Of a stretch of DNA of 64,000 nucleotides, positions 54,337-62,374 are shown piece after piece. A program made the translations under genes and the position numbers. The notes below the pieces were generated by a model, which saw only the letters and a list, made by a program, of their open reading frames with translations, was not told the DNA's origin and searched no databases. How positions within the stretch are numbered: the stretch's first letter is position 1; every line of letters begins with the position of its first letter. The stretch lies in the NCBI RefSeq assembly GCF_000472525.1, contig NZ_KI421431.1, forward strand, positions 70,987 to 134,986. Reading direction: 5' to 3'. The DNA is from Paraburkholderia dilworthii (GTDB taxonomy: Bacteria > Pseudomonadota > Gammaproteobacteria > Burkholderiales > Burkholderiaceae).

Positions 54337-54948
54337 ATGACTGACATCCTCGAATCCGCCAAACAGCTGCCGCTCGTGCGCAGCGACATGAATCTCATCT
54401 GGCTGGACATGGAAATGACCGGGCTCGACCCCGACTCGGACCGCATCATCGAAATCGCGGTAGTGGTGACGAATTCGACGCTCGACAGAATGGTCGAAGG
54501 CCCGGTTCTCGCGATTCATCAGAGCGACGAGACGCTCGCGAAAATGGACCAGTGGAATCAGAACACTCACGGCCGGTCAGGACTGATCGACCGGGTGAAA
54601 GCTTCCACGGTGAGCGAAGCCGATGCCACCGAGCAGATCCGCGAATTCCTCAGCGCTTATGTGCCGCCCGGCAAATCGCCGATGTGCGGCAACTCGATCT
54701 GCCAGGACCGCCGCTTCATGGCGCGCTGGATGCCGAAACTGGAGAGCTTCTTCCATTACCGCAACCTCGACGTCAGCACGCTCAAGGAGTTGTGCCGCCG
54801 CTGGCAGCCGGTCATCTACAAGGGTTTTCAGAAGCGCGCGCTGCACACGGCGCTGGCCGACATCCACGAGTCGATTGACGAACTCAAGTACTACCGCGAG
54901 CATTTTTTGATTCCGCCCACGCCCGACGCTTCCATGAACGCGGAATAA
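54337..54948 (+). CDS. orn: Oligoribonuclease
   Basis: A 203-residue DEDDh 3'-5' exonuclease degrading RNA dinucleotides, including pGpG from c-di-GMP turnover. The motifs are LIWLDMEMTGLDPDSDRIIE, the central NQNTHGRSGLIDRV, SICQDRRFMARWMP and KRALHTALADIHESIDEL. The start at 54337 (MTDILESAK) is chosen over a 47-residue upstream extension that lacks conserved features. Confidence 0.96.
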   Translation: MTDILESAKQLPLVRSDMNLIWLDMEMTGLDPDSDRIIEIAVVVTNSTLDRMVEGPVLAIHQSDETLAKMDQWNQNTHGRSGLIDRVKASTVSEADATEQIREFLSAYVPPGKSPMCGNSICQDRRFMARWMPKLESFFHYRNLDVSTLKELCRRWQPVIYKGFQKRALHTALADIHESIDELKYYREHFLIPPTPDASMNAE

Positions 54949-55004
54949 GCAGACAATAAGCACGTAATAGGCGCGTAACAAGCCCGCAACAAGCGCGCAA
55001 TAAC

Positions 55005-55661
55005 TCAGTCCGTCCGGGGCGCGCGCACCGCGCTCTTTGGGCGGAACGCCTTCACCACTTCGGCGTTGGTCTCCACATACGGCCCGCCGATCAGATCGAT
55101 GCAGTACGGCACCGCCGCGAAAATGCCCGGCACCTTCACCGCGCCGCCGGCTTCGGCATCGCGCAAGCCCTCCAGTGTTTCCTTGATCGACTTCGGCTGA
55201 CCGGGCAGATTGATGATCAGCGCCGCGTGATCCGCCGTTTCGCGGATCACCGCGACCTGGCGTGACAGAATCGCGGTCGGCACGAAATGGAGGCTGATCT
55301 GCCGCATCTGTTCGCCGAAGCCCGGCATTTCCTTCGTGGCGACTGCGAGCGTAGCCTCCGGCGTCACGTCGCGGCGCGACGGGCCGGTGCCGCCCGTGGT
55401 CAGCACAAGATCGCAGCCGACTTCATCGACGAGTTCCGTGAGCGTTGCGGAGATGGTTGGCGCGTCGTCCTGAATGAGGCGCGTGACCACTTGCCACGGC
55501 GAACTCAGGGCCGCGCCGAGCCACTCCTGCAAGGCCGGAATGCCTTTGTCCTCGTAGACGCCGGTGGATGCGCGGTCGCTGATCGACACGAGGCCGATCA
55601 GAATCTCGTCCGGGTGATTGCGCTTGAGCTTGAGCGTGGAGTCAGGCGTCGCGGTCGTCAT
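55005..55661 (-). CDS. mog: Molybdopterin adenylyltransferase
   Basis: A 218-residue MogA/MoaB-fold enzyme adenylylating molybdopterin before Mo insertion. The motifs are LIGLVSISDRASTGVYEDKG, LVLTTGGTGPSRRDVTPEA and the C-terminal AALIINLPGQPKSIKETL. It supplies cofactor to enzymes such as the Fds formate dehydrogenase at the left end. The start at 55661 overlaps the 3' end of darP by 20 bp. Confidence 0.93.
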   Translation of the reverse strand: MTTATPDSTLKLKRNHPDEILIGLVSISDRASTGVYEDKGIPALQEWLGAALSSPWQVVTRLIQDDAPTISATLTELVDEVGCDLVLTTGGTGPSRRDVTPEATLAVATKEMPGFGEQMRQISLHFVPTAILSRQVAVIRETADHAALIINLPGQPKSIKETLEGLRDAEAGGAVKVPGIFAAVPYCIDLIGGPYVETNAEVVKAFRPKSAVRAPRTD

Positions 55662-56253
55662 CGTCGTCTTCCAGGGCGTCGTCGGCATCGGAATCGGTCG
55701 CGGCTGCGGGTCCGTCCGCGTTCTTGATCCACTGGAACAACTCCCGGAAATAGCGCGGCGGCTTGTTCTGCTCCGCTTCCTTGCGGGCGTTGCGGATTAG
55801 CGTGCGGCCTTGCTGCGGATCGGCGTTCGGATGCTGGCGGATGAAATCCGTCAGCGCGGCGTCGTCGGCGAGCAGTTTTTCGCGAGTGCGCTCGATCCAG
55901 TGCAGCTTGGCCGTTTCTGCCTTATTGACACCGTTATACGTGTCGAGCGCGGTGCGCAGCGCGGCGGTTTCTTCGTCTAGCAGCGAGCGCATCACGCGGC
56001 CAACGTATTGCACCTGACGGCGCTTGCCTTCGTGGTCAGTGATGCGGCGTGCCTCGCGCACGGCGTCGTCGAGTTTTTCCGGCATCGGCATACGCTTGAG
56101 CGCGTCTTTCGGCAGTGCGATCAGCGCCGAGCCCAGCTCCTGCAACTCGTGCATTTCGCGCTTGAGCTGGGACTTGCTGGGACGGTCGTAGCCGTTTTCG
56201 TCGACTTCCGGCTCGGCGGATTCGATGGGTTGAATGCGGGTTTTGCGTGTCAT
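55642..56253 (-). CDS. darP: Dual-action ribosomal maturation protein (YjgA family)
   Basis: A 203-residue DUF615 protein that promotes late 50S assembly. Family motifs are YDRPSKSQLKREMHELQELG and IKRM-like LPKDALKRMPMP, with RRQVQYVGRVMRSLL and the C-terminal YFRELFQWIK. It has an Asp-rich tail. The start at 56253 is chosen; a ~180-residue upstream extension has no conserved content. It is the upstream partner of mog. Confidence 0.93.
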   Translation of the reverse strand: MTRKTRIQPIESAEPEVDENGYDRPSKSQLKREMHELQELGSALIALPKDALKRMPMPEKLDDAVREARRITDHEGKRRQVQYVGRVMRSLLDEETAALRTALDTYNGVNKAETAKLHWIERTREKLLADDAALTDFIRQHPNADPQQGRTLIRNARKEAEQNKPPRYFRELFQWIKNADGPAAATDSDADDALEDDDDDRDA

Positions 56254-56520
56254 GCCGATATTGTAGCGTGCCGGGCCCGGCGAACCGGTTGCGCCGCCGT
56301 GCACGGCAGCGGACCGCGCGCAAAGCGGGCAGCGAATGCCAGGTACGCCAGCGCTTAGCTTGCTATGATCGCGGGATGCGTGAGTGCACTCGAACGCACA
56401 ACAAATGCAGACTGACACTGGCACTGACGCGCGTACGAGCAGCTCACGAGGCGCACGCAAGTCGCGCGGCATGTGCGAACACCCAAGGGCCGCTCGGCCC
56501 CGAACAGGACGGCAACGACA

Positions 56521-57891
56521 ATGGCAGCAGACATGGACGTCAAGCAGCGCTTTTTTCCGCATACCCAGGATGAACTGAAGGAAATCGCCTCGGACATCCT
56601 TCGTCACGCGAAGTCGCTCGGGGGCACCGACGCGGCAACCGAAATTTCCGAAGGCGATGGCCTGTCCGTCTCCGTGCGGCGCGGCGAAGTCGAGACGATC
56701 GAGCACAACCGCGACAAGATGGTCGGCGTGACGGTTTTCATCGGTAACAAGCGCGGCAACGCGAGCACGTCGGACTTTTCGTCGCAAGCGCTGAAGGACA
56801 CGGTCGCGGCGGCGTACAACATTGCCCGCTTCACGGCGGAAGACGATTGCGCGGGCCTCGCCGAATCGGAGCTACTCGAAACCGAGCCGCGCGATCTCGA
56901 TCTCTATCACCCGTGGAATCTGTCCGCCGACGAAGCCGTGGAAATTGCCCGTCGCGCGGAAGACGCCGCGTTCGCAACCGATCCGCAGATCAAGAACTCG
57001 GAAGGCGCGAGCGTGTCGGCGCAGCACTCGCAGTTCGTGCTCGCCACGTCGCGAGGTTTCCTCGCGGGCTATCCGTACTCGCGTCATTACATCGCGTGCG
57101 CGCCGATTGCCGGCAGCGGCCGCAACATGCAGCGCGACGACTGGTACACATCCACCCGCAGCGCCGAGCAACTGGCCGATCCGGAAGCGGTCGGCCGTTA
57201 CGCGGCGCAACGCGCGCTCGCGCGCATCGGCGCACGCGGCCTCGATACGCGCAAGGTGCCGGTGCTGTTCGAGGCGCCGCTCGCCGCGGGTCTGCTCGGT
57301 GCGTTCGTGCAGGCCACCAGCGGCGGCGCGCTGTACCGCAAGACGTCGTTCCTCGTCGACAGTCTCGGCAAGCCGGTGTTCGCGCCGCATGTGCAGATCG
57401 TCGAAGATCCGCATGTGCCGCGCGCAATGGGCAGTGCGCCGTTCGACGAAGAAGGCGTGCGCACGCGGCAGCGCTCGGTCGTGAAAGACGGCGTCGTGGA
57501 AGGCTATTTCCTGTCCACCTATTCGGCGCGCAAGCTCGGCATGCAGACCACCGGCAATGCGGGCGGGTCGCACAACCTGTCGCTGCGGAGTTCGGACACG
57601 CGCGCGGAAGACGACTTCGAGGAGATGCTGAGGAAGCTCGGCACAGGCCTGTTGCTGACCGAACTGATGGGGCAGGGCGTGAACTACGTGACGGGCGACT
57701 ATTCGCGCGGCGCGTCCGGCTTCTGGGTCGAGAACGGCAAGATCCAGTATCCGGTCGAGGAGATCACCGTCGCGAGCACCTTGCAGGAGATGTTCCGCCA
57801 TATTGTGGCGATCGGCGCCGATACGATCACGCGAGGCACCAAGCAGACGGGCTCGGTGTTGATCGAACGTATGACGATCGCGGGGCAGTGA
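56521..57891 (+). CDS. pmbA: Metalloprotease PmbA/TldE
   Basis: A 456-residue TldE subunit of the TldD/TldE protease that matures modified peptides and degrades CcdA. Motifs are GLSVSVRRGEVETIEHNRDK, GVTVFIGNKRGNASTSDF, the central PVLFEAPLAAGLLGAFVQA and C-terminal GASGFWVENGKIQYPVEEIT. As expected for TldE it has no HExxxH of its own. The start at 56521 gives the conserved length. tldD is not in this window. Confidence 0.95.
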   Translation: MAADMDVKQRFFPHTQDELKEIASDILRHAKSLGGTDAATEISEGDGLSVSVRRGEVETIEHNRDKMVGVTVFIGNKRGNASTSDFSSQALKDTVAAAYNIARFTAEDDCAGLAESELLETEPRDLDLYHPWNLSADEAVEIARRAEDAAFATDPQIKNSEGASVSAQHSQFVLATSRGFLAGYPYSRHYIACAPIAGSGRNMQRDDWYTSTRSAEQLADPEAVGRYAAQRALARIGARGLDTRKVPVLFEAPLAAGLLGAFVQATSGGALYRKTSFLVDSLGKPVFAPHVQIVEDPHVPRAMGSAPFDEEGVRTRQRSVVKDGVVEGYFLSTYSARKLGMQTTGNAGGSHNLSLRSSDTRAEDDFEEMLRKLGTGLLLTELMGQGVNYVTGDYSRGASGFWVENGKIQYPVEEITVASTLQEMFRHIVAIGADTITRGTKQTGSVLIERMTIAGQ

Positions 57892-57924
57892 GCGGTTTTT
57901 TGCGGCGCTTTAGCGGTACAAACG

Positions 57925-57954
57925 AAAACGCCACGCAAGTTTGCGTGGCGTTTT
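57925..57954. terminator. Bidirectional pmbA/folA terminator
   Basis: AAAACGCCACGCAA pairs perfectly with TTGCGTGGCGTTTT around GT, with T tracts on both strands, between convergent genes. Confidence 0.92.
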
Positions 57955-57994
57955 GCATCTGGCGACGTGCCTGACCGCGCTGATGCGGCTCGCC

Positions 57995-58495
57995 TCAGCG
58001 GCTTTTGCGCTTATATGTGACGAACGCGTAGTCGAAATCGTTCGGTGCATCTGCGCGATGCGTTTCGTGCGCGACTTCTTCCCATTCGTTCGAATCGACT
58101 GCCGGGAACGTCGCATCGCCTTCGAAATCGGCGGAAATCTCGGTCACGATCAGTTTGTCCGCGAGACGCAGCCCTTCCACATACAGCTGCGCGCCGCCGA
58201 TCAGGAACGCTTCCGGCGCCTGGTCCTGCGCGGCGAGCTCGAGCGCTTCGGCGAGCGTGGTGGCTGCGTCGCAACCTTGAAAGCGCCGCGCAGCATCCCG
58301 TGTCACGACGATGTTGCGGCGTCCCGGCAACGGCCTGCCGATCGACTCATGCGTCTTGCGGCCCATGATGATGGGCGCGCCCATCGTCGTCCGCTTAAAG
58401 AAGGCGAGGTCTTCGGGGAGTCGCCAGGGCAACTGGTTGTCGCGGCCGATCACGCCATTGTTGGCGCGAGCGACGATCAGGGTGAGCGTCGTCAT
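57995..58495 (-). CDS. folA: Dihydrofolate reductase
   Basis: A 166-residue NADPH-dependent enzyme giving tetrahydrofolate. The motifs are LIVARANNGVIGRDNQLPW, LPEDLAFFKRTTMGAPIIMG, GRRNIVVTRD and the C-terminal YAFVTYKRKSR. ATG 58495 begins MTTLTLIVARA; a longer frame from 58564 is rejected. It normally neighbours thyA, which here lies 2.8 kb away beyond two other genes. Confidence 0.96.
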   Translation of the reverse strand: MTTLTLIVARANNGVIGRDNQLPWRLPEDLAFFKRTTMGAPIIMGRKTHESIGRPLPGRRNIVVTRDAARRFQGCDAATTLAEALELAAQDQAPEAFLIGGAQLYVEGLRLADKLIVTEISADFEGDATFPAVDSNEWEEVAHETHRADAPNDFDYAFVTYKRKSR

Positions 58496-58588
58496 TGAAT
58501 GGAAGGGGGAACGTAACCGGACCGATTCTACCTGACGGGCGTGCTCGGGCTGCCGCTCAGACATGCTCGGTTCAGCCGCAACGCTCGG

Positions 58589-59074
58589 CTATTCGCGGCG
58601 ATAGTTAGCCGCGCTGCCTTCCCCAGCATGCGCGGCGGCGGCAGGAATCGGCAGTGGCAATGGCGGAGCAATTTCATCCCATAACGTGACGGTTGCGCCA
58701 TTCGCGCGCGGGCGTCGCGGTGGCGCGGCCGCCGCGCCGACCATGCCACATGGGCGCGCCGCGCCTACCATCACCAAGCCGAACGAACTGCGGCCATGCC
58801 GCGTGAGTGTGTGGCCGGCGAGTGAGAAATCCGTGACGGGGACAATGCGCGACGCGCTGTCGAGCGAATGGCTCGCGGAAGAGCCGGTAGTCCGTGAGCG
58901 CAGCTCGAGCGCGGCGCTGCCGATGACCAGACGTGCGGCCGGTCCGCTGGACATCAACGCAAAGCTTTCCCGGGCGTCCAGTCTGCCGGGTGCGGCGAGC
59001 ACGACGGATGCGCAGGAAAATGCCGCGTACAACGCCACGCGGACCGAATCGGCAAGCAATAAAGCTGATCGCAT
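58589..59074 (-). CDS. Exported protein of unknown function
   Basis: A 161-residue protein with a good ribosome site (GGGAG) and a likely signal peptide (MRSALLLADSVRVALYAAFS, cleavage near VLAAPG). The mature part is Ala/Ser/Arg-rich and shows no repeats or cysteines beyond one near residue 118; its C-terminus is Pro/Ala-rich (PPLPLPIPAAAAHAGE). I recognise no family. It sits between folA and the VpsR-type regulator, transcribed away from the latter. Confidence 0.55.
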   Translation of the reverse strand: MRSALLLADSVRVALYAAFSCASVVLAAPGRLDARESFALMSSGPAARLVIGSAALELRSRTTGSSASHSLDSASRIVPVTDFSLAGHTLTRHGRSSFGLVMVGAARPCGMVGAAAAPPRRPRANGATVTLWDEIAPPLPLPIPAAAAHAGEGSAANYRRE

Positions 59075-59610
59075 GATGAGTCTCCCGTCATGCGTAGCAA
59101 TTAGCGAAACATGTGCCACCGCTCGCAATCCATTGGTGCATAGGGTTGCAACTCGCCCATCGCGCAATCGGATTAAACAAAGGCGTTGGAAACGTTTCAG
59201 CTCTGAAGCGGCGAGAAGAAAATACCTATTAAGCGTTAATTGCAGCGGTACGAACTACCTGCGCCGCTATGTATGAGAAAAGCGCTTCCACAATTCGTTA
59301 TTCGTAAGTTGATTACTTATCTATCGACGCGCGCGCCTTGCTGGACAAGGGCAGGCGGATTAAATTCGCATAATTGTTTTCCAAGCCGCGCGCGTATAGT
59401 AAGCTCTCGGAAAGAGCCTCAATTTTAAAAAAAGCCCGCTAACGGGCCGTCTCAAACACACACGCCGCTTTCTGGGGATCAGCTGTCCGCACGGAATGGA
59501 ATGGCCGTTCGGTTTTTGCTATTTGCGAATCCCGAATGGGTCAGCGTGTCTGAATTGCGGTTCAGGTGCGTGCATCATCCTTAACGTTCGTTGACGAGAG
59601 GATCTGAATA
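59075..59610. other. 536-bp intergenic region between exported gene and VpsR-like regulator
   Basis: The middle (about 59210-59330) is markedly AT-richer than its surroundings, suggesting promoters for both divergent genes. A minus-strand terminator-like hairpin is at 59427-59447. No protein-coding frame is credible. A sigma-54 promoter-like TGGCC...TTGC at 59502-59519 has the wrong spacing. Confidence 0.5.
59427..59447 (-). terminator. Orphan minus-strand terminator hairpin
   Basis: On the minus strand, GCCCG and CGGGC (59434-59447) enclose a four-base loop and are followed by seven T. No minus-strand gene ends here. Confidence 0.55.
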
Positions 59611-61005
59611 ATGGAACCCGCAACGCGGCAACTGATTTACGTTTCGCGAGAGCCAAGCGCGGAACTGAACACCCGCTTCCACCAGCGCGGCTGGCATGTG
59701 GAAGTGGTGGGATCGGCGCGCGACGCGCGCCGGGCCGTACGCGCCGGTTCGGCAGCGGGTGGCCTGCTCGATCTTTCCAGCCATTTCCAGCCGCATGAAA
59801 TCGCTGCCTTCGAATCCTGCCTGACCATGCCGAACGTCGGCTGGGTCGCTGCGACCATGCCCGGGCAACTTCAGGACGCGGCGCTGCGCCGTCTCGTGCG
59901 CGACTATTGTTTCGACTATGTGACCGTGCCTTATTCCGGTGACCGGATCGTCGATTCCGTTGGTCACGCATACGGCATGATTTCGCTCGGCGAACCCGCT
60001 TCGAACGACGCCTCGCAAGGTGCCGAAGGCGAAATGGTCGGCTCGTGCGACGCGATGCTCGCGCTATTCCGCTCGATCCGCAAAGTGGCGATGACGGACG
60101 CGCCGGTCTTTATCTCGGGCGAATCGGGCACCGGCAAGGAATTGACGGCGGTCGCGATTCACGAACGCTCGGCGCGGCGCAACGCGCCGTTCGTACCGAT
60201 CAACTGCGGCGCGATCCCGCCGCATTTGCTGCAGTCCGAACTATTCGGCTATGAGCGCGGCGCCTTCACCGGCGCGAACCAGCGCAAGATCGGCCGGGTG
60301 GAAGCGGCCAACGGCGGCACGCTTTTCCTCGACGAAATCGGCGACCTGCCGCTCGAAAGCCAGGCGAGCCTGCTGCGCTTCCTTCAGGAGCGTAAGGTCG
60401 AACGGCTGGGCGGTCATAGCGCGATCGATGTCGACGTGCGGATCATTTCCGCAACGCACGTCGATATGACGGCCGCCATGATCGAAGGCCGTTTCCGCTC
60501 GGACCTGTATCACCGCCTGTGCGTGCTGCAAATCGACGAACCGCCGCTGCGCGCGCGCGGCAAGGACATCGAACTGCTCGCCCGCCACATGCTGGAACGT
60601 TTCAAGAAAGACGCGAGCCGCCGTTTGCGCGGCTTTGCGCCGGACGCCATCGCGGCGCTGCACAACTACGGCTGGCCGGGCAACGTGCGCGAGCTTATCA
60701 ATCGCGTGCGCCGCGCGATCGTCATGTCGGAGGGGCGCGCGATCACCGCGCGCGATCTCGAACTCGCCGAGTATGTCGAGATCGTACCGGTTTCGCTCGC
60801 GCAGGCGCGTGAAGCGGCCGAGCGTCAGGCGATCGAACTTGCGCTGTTGCGTCACCGCGGGCGTCTCGGCGACGCGGCGCAGGAACTCGGTATTTCCCGC
60901 GTCACGCTGTACCGGCTGCTGTGCTCGCACGGCATGCGTCACATGGAAAGCGAACCGCTTGCGTCGCCGCACGGTACGTTGCCGGCATCGGTGCCGCATC
61001 TTTGA
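59611..61005 (+). CDS. Sigma-54-dependent activator, VpsR-type
   Basis: A 464-residue enhancer-binding protein. Residues 1-130 are a receiver-like VpsR N-domain without an obvious phospho-acceptor pattern. Residues ~145-375 are the AAA+ domain with Walker A GESGTGKE, the sigma-54 contact loop GAFTGA, Walker B GTLFLDEIGDLP and the R-finger region. The C-terminal Fis-type HTH reads RGRLGDAAQELGISRVTLYR. Close relatives respond to c-di-GMP and control exopolysaccharide or biofilm genes; that role is inferred. No obvious target operon is adjacent. Confidence 0.9.
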   Translation: MEPATRQLIYVSREPSAELNTRFHQRGWHVEVVGSARDARRAVRAGSAAGGLLDLSSHFQPHEIAAFESCLTMPNVGWVAATMPGQLQDAALRRLVRDYCFDYVTVPYSGDRIVDSVGHAYGMISLGEPASNDASQGAEGEMVGSCDAMLALFRSIRKVAMTDAPVFISGESGTGKELTAVAIHERSARRNAPFVPINCGAIPPHLLQSELFGYERGAFTGANQRKIGRVEAANGGTLFLDEIGDLPLESQASLLRFLQERKVERLGGHSAIDVDVRIISATHVDMTAAMIEGRFRSDLYHRLCVLQIDEPPLRARGKDIELLARHMLERFKKDASRRLRGFAPDAIAALHNYGWPGNVRELINRVRRAIVMSEGRAITARDLELAEYVEIVPVSLAQAREAAERQAIELALLRHRGRLGDAAQELGISRVTLYRLLCSHGMRHMESEPLASPHGTLPASVPHL

Positions 61006-61318
61006 TCCGGCGGCGCGCGCCGCGATTCTGAACGCCCACGCGCTGGCCGGCGGAGCGGCTCCGACGCGTAGGCGTTGGGCGCGCGGTTTTGCGTTGTGCG
61101 CGTTCCCGCGGTGCATGTCGTTGCTGTGAGTCGCTGCTATCGATGTCGCTCGTGTGCCGGTCACGGCTGCGCATGTCACATAACCGCGCTTTCCCTCGAT
61201 AGATCTCTCGCTCGCGGCGTCGGCGTCGGCGTCAGCCGGCCGCGCTTGGTAAAATCGGGTTTTCCGCTCAATCTCGCGGCGCACCGCTTTCGGCTCGCGC
61301 CGCGTCGAAGGAACCCGC
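61006..61318. promoter_or_regulatory. thyA upstream region
   Basis: TAAAAT (61250-61255) is a plausible thyA -10, about 65 bp before the ATG. A short imperfect GGCGTC repeat (61216-61233) lies upstream. I see no gene in these 313 bp. Confidence 0.45.
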
Positions 61319-62290
61319 ATGAAACAATATCTGGACCTTGTCCGCACGATTCTCGACACTGGCACGTGGCAGGAGAACCGCACGGGCATCCGTACCATCA
61401 GCATGCCGGGCGCCATGTTGCGCTTCGATCTCCAGCAGGGTTTCCCAGCGGTCACGACGAAAAAGCTGGCATTCAAGTCGGCCGTGGGCGAACTGGTCGG
61501 TTTCCTGCGCGCGTCGCGCAGCGCGGCGGATTTCCGCGACCTCGGCTGCAAGGTGTGGGACGCGAACGCCAACCAGAGTCCGCAATGGCTTGCGAATCCA
61601 TACCGTGAGGGTCCGGACGATCTGGGCGACGTGTACGGCGTGCAGTGGCGCCAGTGGCCGGCCTACAAGGTGCTCGATGCCAGCGCGAGCGCGCAGCTTG
61701 CCGATGCGGCCGCGCGCGGCTTCCGGGCGGTCACCGAATTCGACGAAAACGGCAGCCGCAAAGTGCTGCTGTATAAGGCAATCGACCAGTTGCGCCAGTG
61801 CCTCGACACCATAATGCAGAACCCGTCGGACCGGCGAATTCTGTTTCATGCATGGAACCCTGCGGTGCTGGATCAGATCGCGTTGCCGGCGTGCCATCTG
61901 CTTTATCAGTTCCTGCCGAATGTCGCGCGGCGCGAAATCTCGCTCTGTCTGTATATCCGCAGCAACGATGTCGGGCTCGGCACGCCGTTCAATCTGACCG
62001 AAGGCGCGGCCTTACTGCACCTGGTCGGACGCTTGACGGGCTACACGCCGCGCTGGTTTACCTATTTCATCGGCGATGCGCACATCTACGAGAACCAGCT
62101 TGACATGCTGAAGCAGCAACTCACGCGCGAACCGTACGACAGCCCGACGCTCACGATTTCCGACCGGGTGCCGGACTACGCGAAGACCGGTGTGTACGAA
62201 CCGGAATGGCTCGAGAAGATCGAGCCGACGGATTTCTCGCTCGTCGGCTATCGGCATCACGAACCGCTGACCGCGCCGATGGCTGTTTGA
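61319..62290 (+). CDS. thyA: Thymidylate synthase
   Basis: A 323-residue enzyme methylating dUMP to dTMP with methylene-tetrahydrofolate. Opening motifs are MKQYLDLVRTILDTG and ENRTGIRTISMPG, and the nucleophile cysteine is in ALPACHLLYQF. RSNDVGLGTPFNLTE and GDAHIYENQLDML follow. It is longer than the 264-residue E. coli enzyme because of an insert in the small domain (about residues 85-160), as seen in some other bacterial ThyA proteins. Confidence 0.96.
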   Translation: MKQYLDLVRTILDTGTWQENRTGIRTISMPGAMLRFDLQQGFPAVTTKKLAFKSAVGELVGFLRASRSAADFRDLGCKVWDANANQSPQWLANPYREGPDDLGDVYGVQWRQWPAYKVLDASASAQLADAAARGFRAVTEFDENGSRKVLLYKAIDQLRQCLDTIMQNPSDRRILFHAWNPAVLDQIALPACHLLYQFLPNVARREISLCLYIRSNDVGLGTPFNLTEGAALLHLVGRLTGYTPRWFTYFIGDAHIYENQLDMLKQQLTREPYDSPTLTISDRVPDYAKTGVYEPEWLEKIEPTDFSLVGYRHHEPLTAPMAV

Positions 62291-62302
62291 GGCATCTGAA
62301 GG

Positions 62303-62338
62303 AAAAGCCCCCGCGTGGAAATCGCGGGGGCTTTTTTT
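62303..62338 (+). terminator. thyA terminator
   Basis: AAAAGCCCCCGCG pairs with CGCGGGGGCTTTT, followed by more T. It may serve the convergent DUF6600 gene as well. Confidence 0.93.
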
Positions 62339-62374
62339 ATGCCGATACGGAGCTGTGGCAATGAAGAAGGGCGC

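Noticed and set aside
52913..54340. 475-residue plus-strand open frame rich in His, Glu and Arg
   Set aside because: It lies opposite the M48 protease with its HELGH site and shows no domain of its own.
59502..59520. Sigma-54 promoter (TGGCC...TTGC)
   Set aside because: The GG-to-GC spacing is 13 nt where 10 is required.
61216..61233. GGCGTC microsatellite upstream of thyA
   Set aside because: It has only about three imperfect copies, within chance for this base composition.
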